A DNA stretch of 10,759 nucleotides from an uncultured Opitutia bacterium (GCA_903879465.1 CAIRLQ010000063.1:1-10759); one strand, 5' to 3'. Counted from the stretch's first letter, positions 1 to 7,178 are shown. Notes: generated by a model not told the origin, from the letters alone. Numbers and translations are program-made.

Positions 1-279
1 ACCCCCAAGGATTTCTACCTTGATACGCGCCTGGCCGCCGAGCACCTGCTCAATAATTATGCGACCATCGACGCTCCCTATCATTACGGCGATGTGCTCT
101 GCTTCTTGGATAATGGCGAGGGGCTACATACCTGCGTATACATTGCCGACGACATCGTCCTGACGAAGAATGGAGATAGTATCCTCGCCCCCTGGGCCTT
201 GATGCAGCTCAAGGACGTGGATTCGGTTTACCGACGTTCCGCTAACACCCGTATCCAGGGGTATCGTCTTAAGAAGTAG
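1..279 (+). CDS. C-terminal part of an unrecognised protein (5' end outside window)
   Basis: The reading frame is open from base 1 to a TAG at 277-279, giving 92 residues of a protein whose start lies to the left. A GTG at 94 could serve as a start, but the frame continues upstream with ordinary residues, so I read it as a truncated gene. Visible features are a GDVLCF segment (residues 30-35), a His at 43 in GLHTCVYIADD (41-51), a TKNG turn and an APW motif, followed by a basic C-terminus ending in LKK. The GDV...H...YIADD pattern loosely recalls the second half of NlpC/P60-type cysteine peptidases, where a conserved His follows a GD(L/V)xxF strand. The expected catalytic Cys would lie outside the window, so this is only a suggestion. 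The gene converges with the tRNA gene on the other strand. Confidence 0.7.
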   Translation, partial: TPKDFYLDTRLAAEHLLNNYATIDAPYHYGDVLCFLDNGEGLHTCVYIADDIVLTKNGDSILAPWALMQLKDVDSVYRRSANTRIQGYRLKK

Positions 280-291
280 GCCCAAGGGGCC
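271..291 (-). terminator. Candidate intrinsic terminator of the tRNA-Arg gene
   Basis: On the minus strand, just past the tRNA 3' end, there is a 5 bp perfect stem GGCCC/GGGCC (bases 291-287 with 283-279) around a 3-nt loop, followed by TACTTCTT. The stem is GC-only and the tail is only moderately T-rich, so the call is tentative. The hairpin overlaps the last base of the TAG stop of the neighbouring plus-strand gene. On the plus strand the sequence after the stem is GC-rich, so it would not act as a typical intrinsic terminator in that direction. Confidence 0.35.
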
Positions 292-298
292 GCGGCGT

Positions 299-370
299 TG
301 TCCCCGGCGGGAATCGAACCCACATCCTCGGTTTAGGAAACCAATGTTCTATCCGTTGAACTACGGGAAC
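299..370 (-). tRNA. tRNA-Arg, anticodon CCU
   Basis: The reverse complement folds into a complete cloverleaf. The acceptor stem GTTCCCG pairs with CGGGGAC (one T-G wobble). The D stem is GTTC/GAAC with an 8-nt loop, and the anticodon stem is TTGGT/ACCGA. The 7-nt anticodon loop TTCCTAA places CCT at positions 34-36. The T stem is GTGGG/CCCGC around TTCGATT. The discriminator base is A, followed by ACG, so the 3' CCA is not encoded. The variable loop is short (4 nt), a class I tRNA. It decodes AGG arginine codons. No integrase or repeated 3' end marks it as an integration site in this window. Confidence 0.95.
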
Positions 371-394
371 GCACCGTCATCTAATGAGCCTCTG

Positions 395-434
395 GGGCTG
401 CCGGGCAAGCCCACATAGGGGGCAGGCGGGCTTG
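395..434 (+). promoter_or_regulatory. Overlapping alternative hairpins upstream of terC
   Basis: Two stems share the same bases. GGGCT (395-399) can pair with AGCCC (408-412), or CAAGCCC (406-412) can pair perfectly with GGGCTTG (428-434) over a 15-nt loop. The two folds exclude each other. This lies in the 95-base spacer between the tRNA and the TerC-family gene. Some TerC-family genes, such as E. coli alx, are controlled by a structured leader (the yybP-ykoY manganese element), but I cannot see the conserved loops of that element here. The structure may be chance in GC-rich DNA, and it need not be transcribed if the terC promoter lies downstream of it. Confidence 0.25.
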
Positions 435-458
435 ACTCCCCGACGTTTAAGCTAACTT
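432..458 (+). promoter_or_regulatory. Weak candidate promoter for terC
   Basis: TTGACT (432-437) matches five of six bases of the sigma-70 -35 consensus. TAACTT (453-458) is a poor -10 match at a short 15-base spacing. Transcription from here would begin at or next to the ATG at 466, so the mRNA would be leaderless or nearly so. That agrees with the absence of a GGAGG-type ribosome binding site before this start. Confidence 0.2.
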
Positions 459-465
459 CAAGCAT

Positions 466-1515
466 ATGTACGCTTTCCTGTCCGCCGTCGTCGACCCCCC
501 TTTGGCGATTCCTGGTTGGGCATGGGTCGCCTTCCTTGGCTTCGTCGGATTGATGCTCGCCCTGGACCTCGGAGTTTTTAAAAAGAACGCCCTCCAAGCA
601 CCTACTTTCAAAGAGGCTGTCGCTTGGTGCGTGGTCTGGGTTTCGCTGGCCGTCGGCTTCGCTTTCCTGCTTTCTGCTTGGCGCGGGCCGGAGGATGCCG
701 AGCTCTTCGTCGCAGGCTATGTCCTCGAGCTCGCGCTATCGGTCGACAATCTCTTCATCTTCATCCTCGTCTTCGCTCACTTCAGCATCCCTGCGCGCCT
801 CCAGCATCGCGTGCTCTTCTGGGGCATTCTGGGCGCCGTCGCCATGCGCGCGATCTTCATCATCGCCGGGATCGCCGCCGTCGACCGTTTTATCATCCTC
901 CTGCCGCTGTTCGGGGCCTTTCTGCTCTTCACCGGCGTGAAGATGGCCTTCTCGCCTGACGAAACCGAAGGCAAGGGCGTCGACGAAAATTTCGTCGTGC
1001 GTATGACGAAGCGCTTCTTGCCGGTGACCAATCGCCTGCACGGCGAGGCCTTCATCGCCCGCGAGGATGGTCGCCGCGTCTTCACGCCGCTCTTCGTGGT
1101 ACTGCTCGTCATCGAGAGCACCGACCTACTCTTCGCCATCGACTCGATTCCCGCCGTGCTCGGCATCCTGCCGGTCGACATGGCCATCGAGGAGAAGCGC
1201 TTCATCGCCTTTACCTCCAATATTTTTGCGATCATGGGGCTCCGTTCGATGTACTTCGCCATCTCGGGCTTCATGCATCTCTTACGTTTCCTCAAGCCGG
1301 CCTTGTCTTTCATCTTGGTCTTCATCGGCATCAAGATGATCCTCCCTTGGGCCGCTGGGCTCGGTCAGACGGAGGGCCGGGTGGGGGGGTGGGTGCCCGC
1401 GGCCCTGCTCCATGAAGGCAGGGTGCATATCCCGACCGCTGCCTCACTCGCGATCATCGGGTTTATCCTGGCGCTCGCAGTAGCTCTCTCGGTCGCCATT
1501 CCGAAGAAGAAATAG
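466..1515 (+). CDS. terC: TerC-family integral membrane protein (Alx/TerC-like)
   Basis: A 349-residue polytopic membrane protein of the TerC family, slightly longer than E. coli Alx. Both family signatures are present: ELALSVDN (residues 88-95) and ESTDLLFAIDSIPAV (217-231), with the acidic residues D94, D220 and D226 that are thought to lie within the membrane. About nine hydrophobic segments are visible. The first follows a short N-terminus, and the last ends in a PKKK tail. A charged cytosolic-type loop (about 164-200) separates the two halves, and a Gly-rich loop (about 300-320) precedes the last helix. TerC proteins are linked to tellurite resistance, manganese export and metal loading of exported enzymes; the ion handled here cannot be told from sequence. 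The ATG at 466 gives a standard N-terminus but has no clear Shine-Dalgarno site. It is the first gene of a five-gene plus-strand run. Confidence 0.93.
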   Translation: MYAFLSAVVDPPLAIPGWAWVAFLGFVGLMLALDLGVFKKNALQAPTFKEAVAWCVVWVSLAVGFAFLLSAWRGPEDAELFVAGYVLELALSVDNLFIFILVFAHFSIPARLQHRVLFWGILGAVAMRAIFIIAGIAAVDRFIILLPLFGAFLLFTGVKMAFSPDETEGKGVDENFVVRMTKRFLPVTNRLHGEAFIAREDGRRVFTPLFVVLLVIESTDLLFAIDSIPAVLGILPVDMAIEEKRFIAFTSNIFAIMGLRSMYFAISGFMHLLRFLKPALSFILVFIGIKMILPWAAGLGQTEGRVGGWVPAALLHEGRVHIPTAASLAIIGFILALAVALSVAIPKKK

Positions 1516-1548
1516 GAAAGATTTGGTGTTTCCTCCTGCGCGGCTCAT

Positions 1549-1564
1549 CGCCACGCTGGTGGCG
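1549..1564 (+). promoter_or_regulatory. Hairpin ending on the msbA-like start codon
   Basis: CGCCAC (1549-1554) and GTGGCG (1559-1564) form a perfect 6 bp GC-rich stem with the 4-nt loop GCTG. The last stem base is the G of the GTG start codon at 1564. No purine-rich ribosome binding site is visible between the terC stop and this start. In mRNA reading through from terC, the hairpin would sit in the ribosome landing site and could lower initiation. This is inference; a 6 bp inverted repeat can also arise by chance. Confidence 0.35.
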
Positions 1565-3363
1565 TGTTCCGAGGTCGCTACAAACTCTACCTTCCCTACC
1601 TAGAGGGAAGTCGTCTGCTGCTGTTTTTAGCCCTGTCGGCCGGCTTGCTCTATGCAGCCAGCTGTGCGATCGGCCTGCCTTTCCTGATCGGTAACGTGCT
1701 GCCAGCGGCGTTCAACGACTCCTCGATCGTGGAACCGTTGTTCAGTTTCCCGAAGTGGACCGGCTGGGGGCCAGTCTATATGCCGAAGGGTTATGAGGTG
1801 GTTTTCGCTGTTTCCTTCCTGCCCTTGGTGTTCCTGCTCCGTGGGGTCGGCGAGTTTTTTGCCAATTACCTGATCAATCTGGTCGGGCTCCGGGTGGTGG
1901 AGGCTGTGCGGCGAGACGTCTTTGCGAAGCTCCAGCGCCTGCATCTAGGGTTTTTCGGAAAAATCTCCACCGGTGATTTATTGCAGCGGCTAACGGGTGA
2001 CGTGAACTCCGTGCGGCTGGTGCTGGTGGATATCTCGAACGACATCATCGTTCAGCCGCTGACGCTGGTCTTCTCGACCGGCTACGTGATTTGGTTGTGC
2101 CTTAGTAAGCCGCAGGGGTATTGGTTCCTGCTCTGCTTGCTGGTGGTGCCGCTCTCGGTCTTCGTCGTCCGTTATCTAGGCATGGGCATCCAAAGCCGAG
2201 CCCGCAGCAGCCTCGTGGCTGGTTCGGATCTGAACAGTATCGCTGTAGAGAATCTACAGTCCGCCCGCGAGGTCCGTGCCTACGGGCTCGAGGCGCGTGA
2301 AACCGATCGATTTAATGCGGCGAGCCGAGAGGGCTTGCGTATCCAAGGTAAGTTGGCCCGCTACGAAAAAGCCTTGTCGCCGCTGCTGGAAATTTCAGCG
2401 TCGTTCGGGATCGCGTTGGCCATCGGTGTGGGTGCGAAGGTGGGATTCAAATTCCAGGAGCTCCTATCCTTGATCACCGCTTTTTACGTAGCCTATGGCC
2501 CCATCAAGCGGATAGGGTATGTCAGCTCTCGTGTGAGCATGGCCACGCCTGGGCTGGTTCGTCTTGAAGAGATTTTGCTCGCGACCAACGAGGTCGCCGA
2601 TGCGCCAGACGCCGGGCCGCTGGGCCGTGCGCGCGGTGCCGTGACTTTCGCCGCCGTCAGCTTCGCCTATCGGGAGGAGCCGGTATTGCGTTCCGTCAAT
2701 CTGGTTATCCCTGCCGGTCAGTCGGTGGCGCTCGTCGGGCCCAGCGGCGCGGGCAAGAGCACATTTGTCAATCTGGTGCCTCGTTTCTTTGACCCCCAGG
2801 CCGGAGCAATCTTACTCGACGACGTGGATCTACGCCAGGTACGACAGGCTGATTTGCGGGCCAACATCGCTTTCGTTTCGCAGGAACCGATTCTTTTCAA
2901 CGAATCCATTCTGGAGAACATTCGGCTCGGCGCCGCGGGTGCTACGGATGAGCAGGTCCGCGAGGCGGCCCGACTGGCTGGGGCGCTCGAATTCATCGAG
3001 GCGCAACCGGAAGGATTCCTGACTAAAGTCGGCGAACGCGGTTCGCGTCTTTCGGGGGGCCAGCGTCAGCGTGTCTCGATTGCGCGGGCTTTCCTGAAGG
3101 ACGCGCCGATTCTGATCCTCGATGAAGCCACTTCCGCGCTCGATACCGATACGGAGCGCAGCATCCAGCAATCCCTTGCCGTGCTGATGAAGGGGCGGAC
3201 TACCTTGATCGTCGCGCATCGCTTCAGCACGATACGCGACGTCGATCGCGTACTGGTGTTCGATGGAGGTCTCATCGTCGCGGATGGTTCGCGCGAAGAA
3301 CTTTACAAGTCTTCGGAACTTTTCCGGCGCCTCTGGGATAATCAGGCCAAGACTCTCAGCTAA
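1564..3363 (+). CDS. msbA: MsbA-type ABC exporter (fused membrane and ATPase domains)
   Basis: A 599-residue half-transporter with the MsbA/ABCB layout: a six-helix membrane domain (about residues 15-330) followed by an ATPase domain (about 355-595). All nucleotide-binding motifs are intact: Walker A GPSGAGKST (392-400), Q-loop Q440, signature LSGGQ (496-500), Walker B ILILDE (516-521) and H-loop H552. As a homodimer in the inner membrane it would flip a lipid or lipid-linked sugar. MsbA itself moves lipid A-core to the periplasmic face. The downstream overlapping glycosyltransferase gene favours a glycolipid substrate, but drug or peptide exporters share this architecture. The GTG at 1564 is the only usual start codon in this frame between the previous stop and the first membrane helix. 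The gap after terC is 48 bp, and the stop overlaps the next start as TAATG. Confidence 0.9.
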   Translation: MFRGRYKLYLPYLEGSRLLLFLALSAGLLYAASCAIGLPFLIGNVLPAAFNDSSIVEPLFSFPKWTGWGPVYMPKGYEVVFAVSFLPLVFLLRGVGEFFANYLINLVGLRVVEAVRRDVFAKLQRLHLGFFGKISTGDLLQRLTGDVNSVRLVLVDISNDIIVQPLTLVFSTGYVIWLCLSKPQGYWFLLCLLVVPLSVFVVRYLGMGIQSRARSSLVAGSDLNSIAVENLQSAREVRAYGLEARETDRFNAASREGLRIQGKLARYEKALSPLLEISASFGIALAIGVGAKVGFKFQELLSLITAFYVAYGPIKRIGYVSSRVSMATPGLVRLEEILLATNEVADAPDAGPLGRARGAVTFAAVSFAYREEPVLRSVNLVIPAGQSVALVGPSGAGKSTFVNLVPRFFDPQAGAILLDDVDLRQVRQADLRANIAFVSQEPILFNESILENIRLGAAGATDEQVREAARLAGALEFIEAQPEGFLTKVGERGSRLSGGQRQRVSIARAFLKDAPILILDEATSALDTDTERSIQQSLAVLMKGRTTLIVAHRFSTIRDVDRVLVFDGGLIVADGSREELYKSSELFRRLWDNQAKTLS

Positions 3364-4361
3364 TGCGCCTGCTGGTCGTCAAGTTTTCCGGACTTCGCGG
3401 GGCGTTGGCCGCGACGGCGGCGTTACGTTCCCTTCGCGACCGCCATCCAGGCGCCCAGGTCACATTCGTCACAACATCTGGCTCCGAGCCGGCGCTGGAG
3501 GGCTGTCCGGTGGTCGTCGAGTCGGTAGGCATTGATCCGCAAGGAATGATGCTGCCTTTGGTGGCGCACCTTCGCCGGCAGCGCTTCGAGGTCGCGATCG
3601 CCTTAGGGTCGCATCCGGCCTCCGCGCGATTGGTAGCATTAAGCGGTGCCACCTCGAGGGTGTGCGCCGGCCACGCCCCCTGGTTGCTGCGTCCGCTGTT
3701 TCATCGTCAGGTTTTCGGATCCGCCGTCGATCCCCACGAAGCCGCCCGCGATCACGAAGTCGTTTCCCGTGCCTTGGGTTTTTACGCGGAAACGCCCGCG
3801 ATGTGGTTCGCCACTTCGCGGATGCAGGAGCATGGCTTACTGGTAGAGCAAGGCCGCTTCGCCCTGATCCATCCTGGTTCGCGCCGCGCGGAACGGATTC
3901 TCGAGGTCGACAAATGGGCCGCCGTCGCCCGGGCGTTGCTTGCCTCTCGCGCGGTCGAACGAGTCGTGGTCTCCGCCGGCCCGGCCGGTGAGGAGCGGAT
4001 TATGGCTGAGGCCATCTGCGGTCTAGTGGGTCCGGCGGCCATGTCGACGCGCGGACGTCTCCGTTTCGCTCAGCTAGCTCGGCTAATCAAGGAGTCTCGA
4101 ATTTTTCTCGGCTCGGATTCTTCCGTTTTGCAGCTGGCCGCAGCGGTCGGCGCACCAGTGCTCGGGGTGTTCGGCCCATCGGACTACGCTCGGGCGCGCC
4201 CCTGGGGGACGCTCCATCGAGTTGTTCGCGTCGACACCACGCGTTTTGAGGGCGAGTTGCAGACGGATTATCTCGCCCGGATGGACCGCGCACTGGCCCG
4301 TATTTCCGCCCAGCAGGTTCTGCAGGCGGCCGAAGAAGTTCTGCGGATCACGGCACCCTGA
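3363..4361 (+). CDS. Glycosyltransferase family 9 (heptosyltransferase-like) protein with altered active-site motifs
   Basis: A 332-residue protein with the GT-B layout of the ADP-heptose:LPS heptosyltransferase family. The N-terminal Rossmann strand is MRLLVVKFSG, the second domain opens with IHPGS (169-173), and the C-terminal nucleotide-sugar motif is GSDSSVLQLAAAVGAPVLGVFGP (starting at 250), retaining D252. In E. coli WaaC the first motif reads S-M-G-D-V with D13 as catalytic base. Here it reads G-L-R-G-A, so residue 13 is Gly. The usual D-S/T-G-x-x-H-L-A pattern is D-S-S-V-L-Q-L-A, losing the Gly (S254) and His (Q257). The gene may encode a divergent transferase or one with weak activity. 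Its ATG overlaps the exporter's TAA by one base, so the two are probably translationally coupled and share a role in lipopolysaccharide or a related glycolipid. Confidence is high for the fold and low for activity. Confidence 0.83.
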   Translation: MRLLVVKFSGLRGALAATAALRSLRDRHPGAQVTFVTTSGSEPALEGCPVVVESVGIDPQGMMLPLVAHLRRQRFEVAIALGSHPASARLVALSGATSRVCAGHAPWLLRPLFHRQVFGSAVDPHEAARDHEVVSRALGFYAETPAMWFATSRMQEHGLLVEQGRFALIHPGSRRAERILEVDKWAAVARALLASRAVERVVVSAGPAGEERIMAEAICGLVGPAAMSTRGRLRFAQLARLIKESRIFLGSDSSVLQLAAAVGAPVLGVFGPSDYARARPWGTLHRVVRVDTTRFEGELQTDYLARMDRALARISAQQVLQAAEEVLRITAP

Positions 4362-4371
4362 ACGCCGCCGC

Positions 4372-4405
4372 TTGACCTTCGCAACCTTGCCGCGAGATTA
4401 GCCCT
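4372..4405 (+). promoter_or_regulatory. Weak candidate internal promoter before the FAD oxidoreductase
   Basis: TTGACC (4372-4377) matches five of six -35 consensus bases, and AGATTA (4395-4400) at 17-base spacing is a poor -10. As before terC, the -35-like hexamer begins exactly 34 bases before the start codon, and no Shine-Dalgarno site is visible. The 44-base spacer contains nothing else recognisable. The gene could equally be read through from upstream. Confidence 0.15.
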
Positions 4406-5827
4406 GTGTCTGCCCCCGACTCTCATTACGACGCCGTCATTATAGGGGCGGGTATGTCGGGTCTGGCCGCCGCCGTGCGCCTCGGAATGTACGGTCGCCG
4501 TGTACTCGTGTTGGAGCGGCATAATGCCCCCGGTGGCCTGAATTCGTTCTACGCCCGCGGCCAGCGCAAGTACGACGTGGGGCTGCACGCCCTGACCAAC
4601 TGGGTGCCCGAAGGGGTCAAGGGCGCTCCGCTCGTCAAACTGATGCGGCAGCTGCGTATCCGCCGCGAGGAGTTGGATCTCTGTCCGCAGTTCGGTTCGC
4701 GCGTCGCGATGGCCGGAAAAAATCTCCGACTGAACAATAGCTTCGACGATTTACTGGCCGACGTTGCCCGGGAATTCCCAAAATCGGTGGACCGTTTCCG
4801 TGAGCTGGACGCTTGGATCGCCGGGCTGGATGAGGCCGCCCTCGAGGCCCACGGTGGCTCCGCCCGGGCGTTGCTCGACGAACGGTTGGGCGATCCGCTG
4901 CTGCGTGATATGTTGCTCCTACCGACATGTTTCTACGGTAGTGCGCTGGAGAATGACATCGAGGTGTCGCAGTTCGCCGTCATGTGGCGCTCGCTTTTTC
5001 GGGAAGGTTTCGCTCGTCCGTTTATCGGTGTGCGCCAGGTGATTCGCCTACTGCTCGACCGTTGCCGTGAGCACGGCGTGGAGCGGCGGATGAAATGCGG
5101 TGTCGCTAAACTCGAAGTGCGGGCCGGCCGGGTGGCCGCACTCCAGCTTGATGACGGCACCGAAGTGACCGCTGGCGCGGTTTATTCTTCCGCCGGTGCG
5201 GTTGAGACCTTGCGGATGCGTTCCGATGCGTTGCCGCATATCGGGGCGCAGTCTATCGGCCGTCTGGGTTACGCCGAGACCATCGCCACCTACGCCCCCG
5301 CCGCTTTCGCTGGGTTCGGCTGGCAGGACACCATCGTCTTTTTCTGCGACGCGGAGTGCTTCAGTTACCGCTCGCCGACGCAGCTCGTGGACCCGGCGTC
5401 GGGCGTCATTTGTATTCCCAATAATTATCATTACGGCGAGGGCAGGGTGCTCGACGAGGGTTGGCTACGGGTGACCGCGCTGGCCAATCACGATGCTTGG
5501 TGCGCCTTGCCGGAGCCCGAGTATCAGGCGCGCAAGCAGGAGTGGTGTGGCCGCCTCAATCGCGTCGCCCGCGCCCATCTACCAGCCGTCGCCGACGTGA
5601 CTCATGACGCCGCACTCACCTCGACCGACGTCTTTACGCCGCGGACCGTACGAAAATTCACCGGCCATCTGAACGGTGCAATCTACGGATCGACCGTGAA
5701 GCGCCGCGACGGGCGGACGGATCTGGAGAACCTCTTCTTAATTGGGACTGATCAAGGTTTCCTGGGGGTGACGGGGGCAATGTTATCTGGCATTTCCATG
5801 GCCAATCTGCACGGTCTGAAGGCGTAA
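4406..5827 (+). CDS. FAD-dependent oxidoreductase of the CrtI/RetSat (phytoene desaturase-like) superfamily
   Basis: A 473-residue flavoprotein. The N-terminal dinucleotide-binding fold is clear: GAGMSG (residues 14-19), an acidic E37 after the second strand for FAD ribose binding, APGG (41-44) and YDVGLH (56-61), which matches the substrate-side motif of carotenoid desaturases and retinol saturases. The C-terminus carries the second FAD motif, LFLIGTDQGF...GAMLSG (443-462). Members of this group oxidise or saturate double bonds in isoprenoids and other lipids. The substrate cannot be assigned. No phytoene synthase or other carotenoid gene is in the window, so a carotenoid role is unsupported. 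The GTG at 4406 sits just before the first Rossmann strand and is the natural start. The preceding gap is 44 bp and the transporter start follows by 10 bp, suggesting co-transcription and possibly a shared substrate pathway. Confidence 0.85.
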   Translation: MSAPDSHYDAVIIGAGMSGLAAAVRLGMYGRRVLVLERHNAPGGLNSFYARGQRKYDVGLHALTNWVPEGVKGAPLVKLMRQLRIRREELDLCPQFGSRVAMAGKNLRLNNSFDDLLADVAREFPKSVDRFRELDAWIAGLDEAALEAHGGSARALLDERLGDPLLRDMLLLPTCFYGSALENDIEVSQFAVMWRSLFREGFARPFIGVRQVIRLLLDRCREHGVERRMKCGVAKLEVRAGRVAALQLDDGTEVTAGAVYSSAGAVETLRMRSDALPHIGAQSIGRLGYAETIATYAPAAFAGFGWQDTIVFFCDAECFSYRSPTQLVDPASGVICIPNNYHYGEGRVLDEGWLRVTALANHDAWCALPEPEYQARKQEWCGRLNRVARAHLPAVADVTHDAALTSTDVFTPRTVRKFTGHLNGAIYGSTVKRRDGRTDLENLFLIGTDQGFLGVTGAMLSGISMANLHGLKA

Positions 5828-5837
5828 CCCCGTATTC

Positions 5838-7175
5838 ATGAGTTCCCCTGATTTCTCGGTCCAGCAACGCCCTCTCTGGAGGGACCTATTGCAGCCCGCC
5901 GTCATCGTCGGAGCACTCGGCTACTTCGTCGATATCTACGACCTCACGTTGTTTATGACGATCCGCAAGGACAGTCTGACGAGCCTCGGCCTCGGGCACC
6001 TTATCAGTGGAGCAGCCTGGTATCAGGACCTGCTGTCCTGGCAGATGATGGGTATGTTGATAGGCGGGATTCTTTTCGGCATCCTAGGAGACCGTATGGG
6101 TCGACTGACCACCCTGTTCGGGTCGATCTTGCTTTATTCCGTGGCGAATATCGCCAACGGCATGGTACACAGTTTCGAGGCTTACGCGACCTGGCGCTTT
6201 ATCGCCGGACTTGGTTTGGCAGGCGAACTGGGCGGCTGCATTGCCCTGGTGTCCGAGACGTTGTCGAAGGAACGCCGCGGATATGGGACGGCCGTGGTCG
6301 CCACGGTCGGGGTTTTTGGAGCCGTCGTCGCCGGCTACATGGCTGACCATGTGGGGGACATTGGCCGGGTGGTCGGCGGTTTCTTCGGCACGCCCGTTGA
6401 GGGCTGGCGAATGAGTTATTTCATCGGCGGAGGCCTTGGTCTGATGTTGCTCGCGCTGCGCGTCGGCGTGCGGGAGTCGGGCATGTATCAACAGGCCAAG
6501 GAGCATGCGGAAGCGGGCTCCGTGGCCCGCGGTAATTTCTTCGCCTTATTTTCAAGCGGCGAACGTTTTCTGCGCTATGCGCGCTGTATCCTGATTGGCC
6601 TACCGACGTGGTATATGATCGGTATTCTCGTGCAGCGTGCTTCCACGGTCTTTGCGCCTTCCGCGGGCGTCGTGGGCGAGCCAATCAAGGATAACTGGTC
6701 TGTCGCGGCTTTCTATCTCGGGCTTACCTTCGGCGACCTAGCCAGCGGCGTCGGTAGCCAGTTGCTGCGTTCGCGCAAGAAGGTCGTGCTCGGCTTTCTT
6801 CTGTTCAGTCTTACCTGCGTCGCCGTGTATCTCTTCGGGACGGCAGGGTGGACTTCCGCGGCTTACTACCGGCTCATTTTCTTGATGGGCTTCGGGATGG
6901 GTTATTGGGCGCTCTTCGTGACGATCGCCGCCGAGCAGTTTGGTACCAATCTTCGCGCCACGGTCGCGACCACGGTGCCCAACTTCGCCCGTGGGTCACT
7001 GGTGCCGCTGACGTTCCTTTTCACGTTTCTCGCGATGCCTTTAAATCAGGCACGTTTGGCGCCCTCTTACGCAGGGGCAATTCTGGGCGTGATTTGCTTC
7101 GGTGCTGCTTTTATCGCGCTATGGACGATGGAAGAGACTTTCGGTAAGGACCTGGATTACCAGGAGAAGAAGTAG
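5838..7175 (+). CDS. Major facilitator superfamily transporter (metabolite:H+ symporter type)
   Basis: A 445-residue inner-membrane protein with about twelve hydrophobic segments. Helix 1 carries D32-x-x-D35 in FVDIYDLTLF, as in proton-coupled MFS symporters. The loop between helices 2 and 3 has the canonical motif G81-x-x-x-D85-R86-x-G88-R89. Helix 4 contains RFIAGLGLAGELGG, typical of the sugar/organic-acid branch. The C-terminal half has a second, weaker version of the loop motif and ends in a charged tail (YQEKK). The substrate is not predictable. It starts with ATG 10 bp after the oxidoreductase stop, consistent with one operon. Its stop lies 3 bp from the stop of the convergent FGE gene, leaving no room for a separate terminator. 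Confidence 0.88.
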   Translation: MSSPDFSVQQRPLWRDLLQPAVIVGALGYFVDIYDLTLFMTIRKDSLTSLGLGHLISGAAWYQDLLSWQMMGMLIGGILFGILGDRMGRLTTLFGSILLYSVANIANGMVHSFEAYATWRFIAGLGLAGELGGCIALVSETLSKERRGYGTAVVATVGVFGAVVAGYMADHVGDIGRVVGGFFGTPVEGWRMSYFIGGGLGLMLLALRVGVRESGMYQQAKEHAEAGSVARGNFFALFSSGERFLRYARCILIGLPTWYMIGILVQRASTVFAPSAGVVGEPIKDNWSVAAFYLGLTFGDLASGVGSQLLRSRKKVVLGFLLFSLTCVAVYLFGTAGWTSAAYYRLIFLMGFGMGYWALFVTIAAEQFGTNLRATVATTVPNFARGSLVPLTFLFTFLAMPLNQARLAPSYAGAILGVICFGAAFIALWTMEETFGKDLDYQEKK

Positions 7176-7178
7176 GCC

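Noticed and set aside
299..370. tRNA-Arg as an attachment site for an integrated element
   Set aside because: There is no integrase gene, no duplicated tRNA 3' end and no foreign-looking gene block in the window.
371..465. yybP-ykoY manganese riboswitch before terC
   Set aside because: The spacer is only 95 bases, and I cannot find the conserved purine-rich and GCCGA-type loop sequences of that element in the right order.
777..1334. A 185-codon minus-strand frame within terC
   Set aside because: It is Met/Lys/Arg/Ser-rich, antisense to conserved TerC signatures, and looks like a composition artefact.
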